From Streptomyces sp. S4.7 (lineage in GTDB: Bacteria > Actinomycetota > Actinomycetes > Streptomycetales > Streptomycetaceae): DNA of 64,000 nt. Where the stretch lies: the NCBI RefSeq assembly GCF_010384365.1, contig NZ_CP048397.1, positions 1,550,001-1,614,000 of the forward strand, read 5' to 3'. Below the pieces are notes generated by a model. That model saw nothing but the letters and a program-made list of their open reading frames with translations. It was not told the DNA's origin and did not search any database. How positions within the stretch are numbered: the first letter of the stretch is position 1; each line of letters begins with the position of its first letter. A program made the position numbers and the translations under genes. Shown here piece after piece: positions 27,291 to 38,260 of this stretch.

Positions 27291-28791
27291 CGATCCCGTC
27301 GCATCCGCAGCGCCCGCCACGCCCGCCGCACCGGCCGCTCTCAGCCCCGCCCGGATCACCGCCGCCTCCGGACTGTGGTCCGCCGCCAAGGCCGTGCTCG
27401 CGGCCGGTGTCCCCGCCGCCGGCGCGATACCGCAGGCGGAGCTGTTGCGCGCCGCACACACCGCCCGGCTGGCCGGACTGCACCGTGCCGAGGCCGCCGC
27501 CCTGCGCGTGGTGCGCGGCCTGCGCGAAGCCCGGACGGGTCACGCGGGACACAGGCTGGCCGACCTGGTCTCGGCGCTGCGTGAACTCCTGCTCACCACC
27601 GGCCTGTTGGCGGCGGGCGACGGCTCCCCCGAACTGATCGGCACCGCCCGGCGCGGCTACCGGCCGGGGGGTGCGCTGCGCGTCCACGGCGTCTGCCGGG
27701 AGCCGGTGATCAGCGCCACCGGGTACGGAGGAGTGGTCACCCATCTCGTCAGCGACGACAACCGCTGGTTCTCCGTGGCCGACGTCAAGCCAGGTGGTTC
27801 GGCACGTGCGCGTGGCGCGGCGACGGCCCCCGTCACCGTCGGCGCGACGGTCCTCGACCACGCCCAGCCCTCGCGCGGCGGTCTGCTGATCAACGGCGCG
27901 ACGGTCTCCCCCGACGGCCGGCTCGGCTCCGGCAAGGGGGTCAGGTCCAGCCCCGTCGCCGGTCTGCCCTGGTCGTCCGGTCCGGCCGCCGCCCTGTTCG
28001 CCCGCCGGCCGGCCGAGACCGTGACCGAGCTGCTCTCGACCGGGGACGGCACGGGAGAGGATCAGACGGGGCGGATCGGCGAACTGATCGGCTGCGACCT
28101 GGTGATCACCGGAGCCGTGGGCGATCAGCTGCTCGCCCGTGAACTGCCGCATCCGGACGCCGGTCCGCCGACCGGGCCGCTGATCCGGCTGATGGCCGCC
28201 CACCCGCATCCGGACCTCGCCCACACGGCCAATCTGCGGCGGCTCGCCACTCGCCCCGGCCTCCGTGTCCGAGTGGTGGGCCGGATCGACCCCGATCGCG
28301 CCGCCACCCTGCGTCCCCTGGCTGTCGGGCCGGTGCCGGGCACCGAGGCGACCCTGCGTCTGCCGCCGGAGTGGCTGGACCGTGCCGATCTCGGCTACGA
28401 CCGTCTCCAGGGGGCGCATCTCCCGCCGCCCGACGTCTGTCCCCCGACCGCGCCCGAGCACACCGGGCCCGACATGCTGGCCGACTCCCCCGTCTGGCGC
28501 GTCCGCCGTCTGACGGAACTCGCCGTCGCAGGCGGGCGCCGGGCGGTCGCCGAGTCCGCCCGCGGCGGCGGCTCGCGCGGCGACGGCGCCGCGCTGCGGG
28601 CCACCGGGTTCCACACCGCCGCCGAGCTGAGCGGGGCTCTCGGCTTCGAGGCGGACCGCCGCACCCGTGACACCTTCGGCCGGATCCGCGACGACGGGAC
28701 GGACCGCTACGCGTCGGCGTGGCTCGCCGCCGCCTTCCATCTCACCAGCACGGAGCGGGCGTTGGTGCGCGCGAGCTGGGCCGCGGAGTAG
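27291..28791 (+). pseudogene. C-terminal part of a SWIM-zinc-finger-type protein, N-terminus lost
   Basis: About 500 residues in the frame after the deletion point, beginning ASAAPATPAAPAALSPARIT and running to RALVRASWAAE. Seen: AELLRAAHTARLAGLHRAEA, LADLVSALRELLLTTGLLA, YGGVVTHLVSDDNRWFSVAD, SRGGLLINGATVSPDGRLG, LGYDRLQGAHLPPP. I recall this as the body of an actinobacterial SWIM-type protein; its Cys/His zinc motif, normally in the first ~100 residues, is absent. No start codon with a ribosome site is visible, and it is out of frame with the preceding fragment. Together the two fragments indicate a large deletion. Moderate confidence in the family. Confidence 0.5.
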
Positions 28792-28796
28792 TACCA

Positions 28797-28834
28797 CCGG
28801 GCGGGCCGGGCGGGTTGCCCCGCGGCCCGCCCGG
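28797..28834. terminator. Bidirectional terminator between convergent genes
   Basis: 11-bp perfect stem (CCGGGCGGGCC / GGCCCGCCCGG) with further inner pairing, between the stop codons at 28791 (plus) and 28863 (minus). Confidence 0.7.
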
Positions 28835-28862
28835 CGACCGGGGGCACACGCCAGGAGCCCCG

Positions 28863-30374
28863 CTACTTCTCCAGGAAGGGCTCCAGCAGCCCCGGCACGG
28901 CGCGCACCGCGAACGCCAGCCCCTCGCCCTCCGCCGCGTCGTACACGTCGTACGCCCCGTCCCCGGCCGCCGTCGTCGCCGTGAGCGTCAACAGCCCGGC
29001 CCGGCGCTGGAAGTACGACTGCCTGACCGTCCAGCCGATGACACCGCCCCGCTGGAGCGCGACGGTGGAACGGCGGACCGTGCCCGAGCGGGCGACCAGA
29101 TAGCCGCCGCTGAGTCCGTGCCCGAGGCTGCGGTAGGCGTCGAGCGCGAGCAGCACCGCGACGGGCAGCAGCACCGCCGCGCAGACGGCGGCGACGGGGA
29201 GCAGCACGTCGCTGACGAGCAGCCCGGGAATCAGCAGGACCAGCACCGGCACCAGCGCGGAGCCCACCGCCCAGCGCAGCCGTCTGCCGCGCGCGGCGAG
29301 CGGGTGCGCGGTGAGCCCGGCCGCACCGGTCGGGGACGTGGTCTCGCGCAGGACCTGCGCGGCCACCAGGTCCGCGGCGGCCCTCGGCGCGGCCGGCAGC
29401 AGTGTCTTGAGATCGGTGTGCTTGTCGTCGTCCTGGGCGAGCCCCGTGGCGACGGCGTCGACCCGTGCGGCGCCGACCAGCCGCACTCCCAGGGGCTCGA
29501 CCAGTTCCACACCCCGCAGCCTGCGCTCCTCCATGGAGACGGACCGAGAGGTGAAGAGACCTCGCCGGACGCGCAGGGTGCCGCCGGGCTCGCGCTCCAG
29601 CCGGTAGTTCCACCACATCTCGACCCAGAGGCCGAGCGAGCCGACTATGCCCGCGAGGAGCGCCGCGACCACGAGCACCAGGATCATCGTGAGGATCGAG
29701 GTGTCGCGGAACCGGTCGCCGATCCAGTCGATCACCTCGTGCTGGACCCCGAACCACTCGCTGACCTGCATCACACCGCCCGCCGCCGCCCCGCCCAGCA
29801 GGGGCGCGACGAAGGAGAGGGGCGCGTACCGGATCCAGCGGGGATCGAGAACGGCCAGCATGCCGTCCCGGTGCGCTCCGGCGGTGTCGGAGGGGGTGCG
29901 GTCGAGCAGCTCCGTACGGAGGCGCTCGCCCTCCGCGCGGGTGACCGGGTCGAGTTCCAGGGTGGATTCGCCGCCGCTGTGCTCCCCCGTACCGATCCGG
30001 ACCTTCACCAGGCCGAGGATCCGCAGCAGGGGATTGGCCGTCAGATCGACGCTCCTGATCCGTTCGCGGCCCAGTGAGCGGCGTTTGACCAGGAGCAGGC
30101 CGGTGTGGAGTTCGGCCCGGTCGGGGCCGATGCGGTAGCGGGTCCGGCGCCAGCGGACGTGGTCGGCGCCGATGCCGCAGACGATCATCAGCAGTGCCGC
30201 GGGCAGTACCCAGGCGAGCGCGCGCCCGGCCCCCATACCGCCGGAGAGGCCGACGGCGGTGGGTACTCCCGCGCCGGTCGCGACGCCGGTCATGACGGCG
30301 GCGGTGACCAGCAGGGTGCGCCTGTCGAGCTTGCGCCACTCCTCCCCGGGCGCGGGGACGGCGGCCGTGCTCAC
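28863..30374 (-). CDS. PH-domain membrane protein (YdbT type)
   Basis: 503 residues. Contains several bacterial PH (bPH2/DUF304) domains separated by paired membrane segments: WVLPAALLMIVCGIGA, ILTMILVLVVAALLAGIVGSLG-type and VLVLLIPGLLVSDVLL regions. PH motif sequences include RTRYRIGPDRAELHTGLLLVKRRSLGRERIRSVDL and RVRRGLFTSRSVSMEERRLRG-type segments (quoted in parts). The GTG start overlaps the stop of the smaller PH gene. In Bacillus the YdbS/YdbT pair is linked to resistance to a heterologous bacteriocin; in Streptomyces the role is unknown. Confidence 0.85.
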   Translation of the reverse strand: MSTAAVPAPGEEWRKLDRRTLLVTAAVMTGVATGAGVPTAVGLSGGMGAGRALAWVLPAALLMIVCGIGADHVRWRRTRYRIGPDRAELHTGLLLVKRRSLGRERIRSVDLTANPLLRILGLVKVRIGTGEHSGGESTLELDPVTRAEGERLRTELLDRTPSDTAGAHRDGMLAVLDPRWIRYAPLSFVAPLLGGAAAGGVMQVSEWFGVQHEVIDWIGDRFRDTSILTMILVLVVAALLAGIVGSLGLWVEMWWNYRLEREPGGTLRVRRGLFTSRSVSMEERRLRGVELVEPLGVRLVGAARVDAVATGLAQDDDKHTDLKTLLPAAPRAAADLVAAQVLRETTSPTGAAGLTAHPLAARGRRLRWAVGSALVPVLVLLIPGLLVSDVLLPVAAVCAAVLLPVAVLLALDAYRSLGHGLSGGYLVARSGTVRRSTVALQRGGVIGWTVRQSYFQRRAGLLTLTATTAAGDGAYDVYDAAEGEGLAFAVRAVPGLLEPFLEK

Positions 30375-30868
30375 GTCGCGTCCCCGGGCGTCGCCTGGGT
30401 GATGTGGGTCAGCCGCTCGGCCAGTTCGGCGGCCAGTTCATGGCCGAGCCCCTCGATCCGTACGGCTCCTTTGGAGGAGGCGGTGGTGACGATGACGGTG
30501 GAGAGCTTGAACAGCTGCTCCAGCGGCCCCCGTACGGTGTCGACGGTCTGGATCCGGGACATCGGCGCGATCCGCCACTCCTGCCAGAAGTAGCCGGTGC
30601 GGACGTAGACCGCTTCGTCCGTCACCTCCCAGCGGTGCACCCGGAACCACCAGATCGGCATGAGGACCGCGCAGGCCAGGCCGAGCACGGCCAGGACGGC
30701 GGCGGGCACCAGCAGCCAGACGCGGGCCGGGGCTATGAGCGCGCCCAGCAGCGCGAGGACGGCCACCGGTGCCAGGGTGAGCAGCAGCCACTGCGCCCGC
30801 CACCAGGTGACCGCCCTCTCGTTCAGTGTGTTGTCGGGCGGCCGGAGCCGCCGCTCCCCCTCCGTCAT
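30371..30868 (-). CDS. PH-domain membrane protein (YdbS type)
   Basis: 165 residues. Two membrane segments near the N-terminus (LLLTLAPVAVLALLGALIA and VWLLVPAAVLAVLGLACAV) followed by one bPH2 domain with WEVTDEAVYVRTGYFWQEWR, IAPMSRIQTVDTVRGPLEQL and LSTVIVTTASSKGAV. It is translationally coupled (GTGA) to the larger PH gene downstream, so the two probably form one membrane complex. Follows pgi on the same strand by 4 bp in the opposite sense of transcription order: the PH pair is upstream and pgi is downstream. Confidence 0.85.
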   Translation of the reverse strand: MTEGERRLRPPDNTLNERAVTWWRAQWLLLTLAPVAVLALLGALIAPARVWLLVPAAVLAVLGLACAVLMPIWWFRVHRWEVTDEAVYVRTGYFWQEWRIAPMSRIQTVDTVRGPLEQLFKLSTVIVTTASSKGAVRIEGLGHELAAELAERLTHITQATPGDAT

Positions 30869-30872
30869 CGGC

Positions 30873-32552
30873 TCAACGCCCCCGCAGCGCCCGGTACTTC
30901 TCGACCAGCTCCGCCGTCGAGGCGTCCAGCGGCTTGTCGGCCGGGCTCTCCCGTCCGCCGTCGATCTGGGTGAGGATCGGCTCGATCTCCTTGGCGAGGA
31001 CCTTGCCCAGCTCCACGCCCCACTGGTCGAAGGAGTCGATGTTCCACACCGCGCCCTGAACGAAGACCTTGTGCTCGTAGAGTGCGATGAGCTGGCCGAG
31101 TACGGAGGGGGTCAGCGACTCGGCGAGGATGGTGGTGGTCGGGTGGTTGCCCCGGAACGTCTTGTGCGGCGCGAGCTCGTCGGGGACGCCCTCGGCCCGG
31201 ACCTCTTCCGGGGTCTTGCCGAAGGCGAGCGCCTGGGTCTGGGCGAAGAAGTTGGCCATCAGCAGGTCGTGCTGGGCGATCAGCCGGTGCGGGAGGTCGT
31301 CGACGGGCCGGCCGAAGCCGATGAAGTCGGCGGGGATGACCTTCGTACCCTGGTGGATCAACTGGTAGTACGCGTGCTGGCCGTTGGTGCCGGGGGTGCC
31401 CCAGACGACCGGTCCCGTCTGCCACTCCACGGGCTCGCCGTCGCGGTCCACGGACTTGCCGTTGGACTCCATGTCGAGCTGCTGGAGATACGCGGTGAAC
31501 CGGGACAGGTAGTGGCTGTACGGCAGGACGGCATGTGACTGGGCGTCGAAGAACGCCCCGTACCAGACCCCCAGCAGGCCGAGCAGCAGCGGTGCGTTGG
31601 ACTCGGCGGGCGCGGTGCGGAAGTGCTCGTCGACGAGGTGGAAGCCGTCGAGCATCTCGCGGAAGCTGTCGGGTCCGACGGCGATCATCAGGGAGAGCCC
31701 GATGGCGGAGTCGAAGGAGTACCGGCCGCCGACCCAGTCCCAGAACTCGAACATGTTGGCGGTGTCGATGCCGAAGTCGGCGACCTTCTCCGCGTTCGTG
31801 GACAGCGCCACGAAGTGTCTGGCCACCGCGTCCTGATCGCTCTGGAGCTCGGTCAGCAGCCAGTTGCGGGCCGAAGTGGCGTTGGTGATGGTCTCGATGG
31901 TGGTGAAGGTCTTGGACGCGATGACGAACAGCGTCTCGGCGGCGTCCAGATCGCGTACGGCCTCGTGCAGGTCCGCGCCGTCGACGTTCGACACGAAACG
32001 GACCGTCAGATCGCGGTCGGTGAAGGACCTCAGCGCCTCGTAGGCCATCGCCGGGCCGAGGTCGGAGCCGCCGATCCCGACGTTGACGACGTTACGGATG
32101 GGCCGGCCCGTGTGGCCGAGCCATTCGCCCGCCCTGACCTTCTCGGCGAAGGCGGCCATCTTGTCGAGGACGGCGTGCACACCGGGCACGACGTTCTCGC
32201 CGTCGACCTCGACGACCGCCTCGCGCGGGGCGCGCAGCGCGGTGTGCAGCACCGCCCGGTCCTCGGTGGTGTTGATCCTCTCGCCGCGGAACATCGCGTC
32301 CCGCAGCTCGGCGACGCCGGTGGCCGCCGCCAGTTCACGCAGCAGCGTGAGCGTCTCGTCCGTCACCAGATGCTTGGAGTAGTCCAGGTAGAGGTCACCG
32401 ACCTGGAGGGTGTAGCCGGTGCCGCGCGCCGGGTCCTCGGCGAACAGCTCCCGCAGACTCCTCTCCCCCAGCTGCTCACGATGCTTTCCCAGCGCGCTCC
32501 ACTGGGGCATCCGGTTGAGCCTGGCGCGGCCTTCTGCCTTGTTCTCGGACAT
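30873..32552 (-). CDS. pgi: Glucose-6-phosphate isomerase
   Basis: 559 residues. Interconverts glucose 6-phosphate and fructose 6-phosphate, linking the pentose-phosphate operon to glycolysis. Seen: [74 protein letters not shown] and [15 protein letters not shown]. The ATG at 32552 has GGAGCAAG upstream; the GTG/ATG-type codon five codons earlier is less likely. Transcribed on the minus strand toward the PH-domain genes, whose first start is 4 bp beyond the pgi stop. Confidence 0.96.
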   Translation of the reverse strand: MSENKAEGRARLNRMPQWSALGKHREQLGERSLRELFAEDPARGTGYTLQVGDLYLDYSKHLVTDETLTLLRELAAATGVAELRDAMFRGERINTTEDRAVLHTALRAPREAVVEVDGENVVPGVHAVLDKMAAFAEKVRAGEWLGHTGRPIRNVVNVGIGGSDLGPAMAYEALRSFTDRDLTVRFVSNVDGADLHEAVRDLDAAETLFVIASKTFTTIETITNATSARNWLLTELQSDQDAVARHFVALSTNAEKVADFGIDTANMFEFWDWVGGRYSFDSAIGLSLMIAVGPDSFREMLDGFHLVDEHFRTAPAESNAPLLLGLLGVWYGAFFDAQSHAVLPYSHYLSRFTAYLQQLDMESNGKSVDRDGEPVEWQTGPVVWGTPGTNGQHAYYQLIHQGTKVIPADFIGFGRPVDDLPHRLIAQHDLLMANFFAQTQALAFGKTPEEVRAEGVPDELAPHKTFRGNHPTTTILAESLTPSVLGQLIALYEHKVFVQGAVWNIDSFDQWGVELGKVLAKEIEPILTQIDGGRESPADKPLDASTAELVEKYRALRGR

Positions 32553-32621
32553 CTTGCTCCAGCCCACTTCTTCTCGTACGTGACTGCCTGCGTGAGTGCG
32601 GTGCCCAGCTGCCCTCCCAAC

Positions 32622-33884
32622 CTAATTGATCAGAGCGCCGAGCGACGCGACACCGAGCGTGAACGCACCGGCCGCGAGCAGCGCGGGCGCGTTGAGTCCC
32701 CAGGCCCCCGCCACCAGCCCGCCGAGCAGCGCGCCGAACGGTGCCCCGGCGATGGCGAGCGTGCGGAAGGCGGAGCTGATCCGGCCCAGCATCTCGGCGG
32801 GGCTGCGCTCCTGGACCAGCGTCGCCTGGTTCACGTTCCAGACCATGCCCATGACCGCGAAGACGGCCATGGCGGCGATCGCCGCGGTGAGTTCACGGAC
32901 GGTCCCGAGCACGGTCAGCGCGCAGGTCTGGACGATCCCGGCGACCAGGACGCTGCGGATGCGCCCGATCCGGGCCGAGAGCCGCGGCGCGACCAGTCCG
33001 CCGGCGACACTGGCGACGCCGAACGCCGTGATGACCGCCGCGTATCCGCTGATTCCCGCGTCCAGCCAGCCGGTGATGTGCAGGACGAGGGTCGCGATCA
33101 GGGCGCCCATGCCGATGTTCGACAGGGCGGTCGCGACGGACAGGCCGCGCAGCGCGCTGTCCCGCCACAGGGCGCGCATGCCTTCGGCCATCTCCGTGCG
33201 CAGGGTGCTGCCGGCCGCCTTCGGGGCCCTTGCCGGTGCGTCGGTCCGCAGGGAGGCGATGAGCAGCGCGCCGACGACATAGGTGGCGGCGTTGGCCGCG
33301 AACGGGGCGGAGGCACCGAGGATCAGGAGCGCGGGCACCAGCGGCGCCGCGAGGAAGCCACTGGCGACCTGCTGTCCGGTCATCAGGCGGGCGTTGGCGC
33401 CGGCCAGCGTGTCACGGGGGACGACGGCGGGCAGCAGGGCCGTGGCCGCGTTGTCGAAGAGCGTCTGGAAGGTGGTCAGCAGGAAGGCGAGGACGAGCAG
33501 CAGCGCGATCGTGCCGTGGTCCAGCGCGACGGCGAGTGCGAAGCCGGCCATCAGCGCGCCGCGCAGCAGGTCGACGGCCCACATGGCGCGCCGCTGGTCG
33601 ACCCGGTCCGCGACGGCGCCGCCCAGCAGTCCGAACAGCAGCCAGGGCACATAGCCGCAGGCCGTCACCGAGGCGATCAGCAGGGGGTCGTCGGTCAACG
33701 AGGCCGCGAGCAGCGGCAGCGCGGCGGTCCGCAGCGAGTCCCCGAACCGGGAGATGACGGCCGCGCCCCACAGCCGTCCGAACCCCCCGCGCCACGCGGG
33801 CACCCGCGCCCGCACCGCGCTCTCCTCCGCCGGCGCCTGTTCGTCGGTCGCCGGCCCGCCCGCCGCCGCTTCGTCCGTCGTCAC
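32622..33884 (-). CDS. MFS exporter
   Basis: 420 residues, twelve predicted membrane segments, of the EntS/macrolide-exporter branch of the major facilitator superfamily. Seen: AVISRFGDSLRTAALPLLAA, the motif-A loop GGAVADRVDQRRAMWAVDLL, FQTLFDNAATALLPAVV and NVNQATLVQERSPAEMLGRI. The N-terminal ~30 residues are an Ala/Glu-rich cytosolic lead. Substrate unknown. 69 bp upstream of pgi on the same strand, so co-transcription is possible. Confidence 0.88.
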   Translation of the reverse strand: MTTDEAAAGGPATDEQAPAEESAVRARVPAWRGGFGRLWGAAVISRFGDSLRTAALPLLAASLTDDPLLIASVTACGYVPWLLFGLLGGAVADRVDQRRAMWAVDLLRGALMAGFALAVALDHGTIALLLVLAFLLTTFQTLFDNAATALLPAVVPRDTLAGANARLMTGQQVASGFLAAPLVPALLILGASAPFAANAATYVVGALLIASLRTDAPARAPKAAGSTLRTEMAEGMRALWRDSALRGLSVATALSNIGMGALIATLVLHITGWLDAGISGYAAVITAFGVASVAGGLVAPRLSARIGRIRSVLVAGIVQTCALTVLGTVRELTAAIAAMAVFAVMGMVWNVNQATLVQERSPAEMLGRISSAFRTLAIAGAPFGALLGGLVAGAWGLNAPALLAAGAFTLGVASLGALIN

Positions 33885-33956
33885 AACTGTCCCTTTCGGT
33901 CATCCTGTTCGGACCGTAGGGGATGGCACTGACAATCGGCCGTCCGCGAAAACGAC

Positions 33957-33988
33957 TCCGGCCGGACACCTTTGGGTGCCCGGCCGGA
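33957..33988. terminator. Terminator after the rbpA-family gene
   Basis: Stem TCCGGCCGGACACC / GGTGCCCGGCCGGA with one mismatch and a TTTG loop, between the MFS gene start and the stop at 33996. Correctly placed for the minus-strand gene. Confidence 0.65.
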
Positions 33989-33995
33989 TCAATTT

Positions 33996-34331
33996 CTAGA
34001 TTTCGCCCCGCAGTTTGGCGAGGGCTTCGGCGAGGATCGCCTCGCCGTCCGCGTCGCTGCGCCGTTCTCGTACGTAGGCGAGATGTGTCTTGTACGGCTC
34101 TGTGCGCGGTGGGTCCGGGGGATTGTCCCGGTCCTGGCCGGCCGGGAATCCGCATCGTGGGCAGTCCCACGTGTCCGGAACCTGTGCGTCGCTGGCGAAG
34201 CTCGGCTGCGTCTCGTGCCCGTTGGAGCACCAGAAGGAGATGCGCAGGCGTGGCGCGGACTCGCCACGCTCGGCCTCACCCATCGGCCCCGCTCCGACCC
34301 GGCTTCCCCGGATCGCGTTGCCACTTGCCAC
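33996..34331 (-). CDS. RNA polymerase-binding protein, RbpA family
   Basis: 111 residues from the GTG at 34331 (VASGNAIRGSRVG). RbpA binds RNA polymerase and the principal sigma factor and stabilises the open complex. Zinc ligands as in RbpA: Cys and His in FWCSNGHET, two Cys in WDCPRCGF. The C-terminal sigma-binding helix is THLAYVRERRSDADGEAILA, less like the classical RbpA (which has a THWDMLMERR-type start), so this is probably the divergent second paralog of streptomycetes. Starts upstream of 34331 lack support. Followed by a hairpin. Confidence 0.85.
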   Translation of the reverse strand: MASGNAIRGSRVGAGPMGEAERGESAPRLRISFWCSNGHETQPSFASDAQVPDTWDCPRCGFPAGQDRDNPPDPPRTEPYKTHLAYVRERRSDADGEAILAEALAKLRGEI

Positions 34332-34511
34332 GGTCGTAACTCCCTGCGTGAATGGTGCCGCAAGCATCAAGCGTCGAGAGGCAGCTCCGCTGTCGAGCGC
34401 CCCAGTCTACGTATGGCCCAACGCGCGTCCAGTGAGTGGAGTTACACCCCCACCGCCGGGACGCAGGGCCTCATGATAGGCCGCGCCCCCGGCGCCGTAC
34501 CGTACGACTTA

Positions 34512-34748
34512 TCAGTTGTCCAGCTTCATCAGCAGACCAAGCACGACAATGCAGGCGAACCATCCCATACCGACCACGATGGTGATGCGGTCGAGGTTGC
34601 GCTCGGCGACCGAGGAACCACCGACGGACGACTGCATACCGCCACCGAACATGTCGGAGAGACCGCCGCCCTTCCCCTTGTGCATCAGCACCAGCAGCAT
34701 CAGCAGCAGGCTGAAGACGATCAGGGCGATCGAGAACCCCATAATCAC
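34512..34748 (-). CDS. secG: SecG preprotein translocase subunit
   Basis: 78 residues. Small subunit of the SecYEG channel: two membrane segments (GFSIALIVFSLLLMLLVLMH and ITIVVGMGWFACIVVLGLLM) joined by the conserved loop HKGKGGGLSDMFGGGMQSS. GTG start at 34748, 7 bp after AGGG; ATG at 34742 is an alternative. Downstream of tpiA by 155 bp in the conserved gap-pgk-tpiA-secG order. Confidence 0.95.
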   Translation of the reverse strand: MIMGFSIALIVFSLLLMLLVLMHKGKGGGLSDMFGGGMQSSVGGSSVAERNLDRITIVVGMGWFACIVVLGLLMKLDN

Positions 34749-34903
34749 GGCTGGACCCTACTTTCCGGAATTCTCTCGAAATGAATTTGATTCGGTATTG
34801 AACCGAATTGAACAGGACCACAATGGACAACGGGGGCCGGCGGCATGTGTGAGATGCCGACTCGGCCCCCGTCAGGGTACGACGGATCCGCGCCGCCGCA
34901 TAC

Positions 34904-35704
34904 TTACTGGTCGCGGAACCTGACGATCTTGACGAACTCCTCGGCGTCCAGCGCCGCACCGCCGACAAGGGCACCGTCCACATCGGGCTGCGCCATGATC
35001 GCGGCGACATTCCCGGACTTCACCGAGCCGCCGTACTGAATGCGCACCTGGTCGGCCAGCTCCTGGGAGTACAGCTGCGCGAGCCGGGCGCGGATCGCTC
35101 CGCACACCTCCTGCGCGTCCTCGGGGGTGGCGACCTCGCCGGTGCCGATGGCCCACACCGGCTCGTACGCGATCACGACGGACTCGGCCTGGTCGGCCGG
35201 GATGTCCTTGAGGCCGCCGTCGAGCTGCGCGAGCGTGTACGGGACCTGCTCGCCCGCCTTGCGGACGTCCAGCCCCTCGCCGATGCACAGGATCGGGGTC
35301 AGGCCGTGCTTGTAGGCGGCCCGCACCTTGGCGTTGCACTGCTCGTCGGTCTCGGCGTGGTACTGGCGGCGCTCGCTGTGGCCGACGGCCACGTACGTGC
35401 ACTTCAGCTTGGCCAGCATCGGCCCGGAGACCTCGCCGGTGTACGCGCCGGAGTCGTGCGAGGAGATGTCCTGGGCGCCGTACTTGATCTTGAGCTTGTC
35501 GCCGTCGACCAGCGTCTGTACGGAGCGCAGATCGGTGAACGGCACCAGGACGGCCGTCTCGACCGCGTCGTGGTCCTTGTCACTCAGGGCGAAGGCGAGC
35601 TTCTGGACGTGCGCGATGGCCTCGAGGTGGTTGAGGTTCATCTTCCAGTTGCCCGCCATCAGCGGGGTACGGGCGTTCTTCTCGGTCGGGGTTGCAGCTG
35701 CCAT
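34904..35704 (-). CDS. tpiA: Triosephosphate isomerase
   Basis: 266 residues. Interconverts dihydroxyacetone phosphate and glyceraldehyde 3-phosphate. Active-site Lys in AGNWKMNL, His in [18 protein letters not shown], Glu in [11 protein letters not shown], and phosphate loop [11 protein letters not shown] and [12 protein letters not shown] at 35704, 7 bp after the pgk stop; the longer in-frame reading lies inside pgk. Confidence 0.97.
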   Translation of the reverse strand: MAAATPTEKNARTPLMAGNWKMNLNHLEAIAHVQKLAFALSDKDHDAVETAVLVPFTDLRSVQTLVDGDKLKIKYGAQDISSHDSGAYTGEVSGPMLAKLKCTYVAVGHSERRQYHAETDEQCNAKVRAAYKHGLTPILCIGEGLDVRKAGEQVPYTLAQLDGGLKDIPADQAESVVIAYEPVWAIGTGEVATPEDAQEVCGAIRARLAQLYSQELADQVRIQYGGSVKSGNVAAIMAQPDVDGALVGGAALDAEEFVKIVRFRDQ

Positions 35705-35711
35705 CAGTAGG

Positions 35712-36923
35712 TCAGTCCTCCAGTGCGGCGAGGCCGGGAAGCGTCTTGCCTTCGAGGTATTCGAGGCTCGCGCCGCCACCGGTCGAAATGTGGCCGAATG
35801 CGTTTTCGTCGAATCCGAGGATCCGGACGGCGGCGGCGGAGTCGCCACCACCGACGACAGTGAAGGCGTCGGAGTCGATCAGGGCCTGGGCGACGGCCCG
35901 GGTGCCCTCGGCGTAGTCGGGGTGCTCGAAGACACCCATGGGGCCGTTCCAGAAGACGGTCGTCGCGTCGGCGAGCTTCGACGCGTACAGCCGGTTGGTC
36001 TGCGGACCGCTGTCCAGACCCATCTGACCGGCGGGAATGGCGTCGACGGCGACGGTCTCCGGGTTGGCCGGCGCCTTCGTCCTGAGGTCGGGGAAGGAGG
36101 GCGCGACGAGTACGTCGACCGGCAGGACGAACTCCACGCCCCGCTCGTCGGCGCGCTTGAGATACTCCTGGACCGCCGGGATCTGGTCCTCCTGGAGCAG
36201 CGAGGCGCCGACCTCGTAACCCTGGGCCTTGAGGAAGGTGTACGCCATGCCGCCGCCGATCAGGATGCGGTCGGCCTTCTCCAGGAGGTGGTCGATGACC
36301 CCGAGCTTGTCGGAGACCTTGGCGCCGCCGAGGACGACCGCGTACGGCCGCTTCACGTCCTCGGTGAGCTTCTTGAGCACCCCGACCTCGGTGGCGATGA
36401 GACCGCCGGCCGCGTGCGGCAGCCGGGCCGGCAGGTCGAAGACCGAGGCGTGCTTGCGGTGCACGGCGCCGAAGCCGTCGCCGACGTAGAGGTCGGCGAG
36501 TTCGGCGAGCCGGTCGGCGAAGGCGCCGCGCTCGGCGTCGTCCTTCGACGTCTCACCGGCGTTGAAGCGCAGGTTCTCGAGGACGGCGACCTGTCCGTCC
36601 CCGAGCGCGGTGACGACGGCCTTCGCCGAGTCGCCCACGGTGTCGGTCGCGAACGCGACGTCGGCGCCGAGGAGTTCACCCAGACGAGCGGCGGCGGGGG
36701 CCAGCGAGAAGGCGGGGTCGGGCGCGCCCTTCGGGCGGCCGAGGTGGGACGCCACGACGACCCGGGCGCCGGCCCCGGCGAGCCTGGCGACGGTCGGCAG
36801 CACGGCGCGGATCCGGCCGTCGTCCGTGATGGTGGTGCCGTCGAGCGGCACGTTGAGGTCGGCGCGGACGAAGACGCGCTTGCCGGCGACCCCTTCGTCG
36901 AGAAGTTCGTCGATCGTCTTCAT
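35712..36923 (-). CDS. pgk: Phosphoglycerate kinase
   Basis: 403 residues. Makes ATP from 1,3-bisphosphoglycerate. Seen: [87 protein letters not shown] and [18 protein letters not shown] start. 158 bp downstream of gap; a stem-loop lies in that spacer. 7 bp upstream of tpiA, so the two are co-transcribed. Confidence 0.97.
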   Translation of the reverse strand: MKTIDELLDEGVAGKRVFVRADLNVPLDGTTITDDGRIRAVLPTVARLAGAGARVVVASHLGRPKGAPDPAFSLAPAAARLGELLGADVAFATDTVGDSAKAVVTALGDGQVAVLENLRFNAGETSKDDAERGAFADRLAELADLYVGDGFGAVHRKHASVFDLPARLPHAAGGLIATEVGVLKKLTEDVKRPYAVVLGGAKVSDKLGVIDHLLEKADRILIGGGMAYTFLKAQGYEVGASLLQEDQIPAVQEYLKRADERGVEFVLPVDVLVAPSFPDLRTKAPANPETVAVDAIPAGQMGLDSGPQTNRLYASKLADATTVFWNGPMGVFEHPDYAEGTRAVAQALIDSDAFTVVGGGDSAAAVRILGFDENAFGHISTGGGASLEYLEGKTLPGLAALED

Positions 36924-37003
36924 GTATCAGTGACTCCTTGAGAGCGGCTCCACGTCCCGCGACGTAGCGAGCACACAGAAGAGCGAGCACACACAGCACA
37001 CGG

Positions 37004-37051
37004 ACGACAGGGCCCGGTCAGCGCCACGTCGCGCCGCACGAGCCCTGTCGT
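37004..37051. repeat. Inverted repeat between gap and pgk
   Basis: ACGACAGGGC and GCCCTGTCGT, 10 bp each, separated by 28 bp, in the 158-bp gap-pgk spacer. It could be a partial terminator or processing site that adjusts gap relative to pgk-tpiA. Position only; no further support. Confidence 0.4.
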
Positions 37052-37081
37052 TCACATCGGGAGTTGTCTACCGGACCGGCG

Positions 37082-38260
<1,179 letters not shown>

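Noticed and set aside
26662..30339. Open frame of 1225 codons on the minus strand
   Set aside because: Runs antisense to the two gene fragments and over the PH-domain genes; Arg/Pro/Gly-rich with no motifs, typical of high-GC shadow frames.
31623..33932. 769-codon plus frame over pgi and the MFS gene
   Set aside because: Shadow of the minus-strand genes; no domain motifs.
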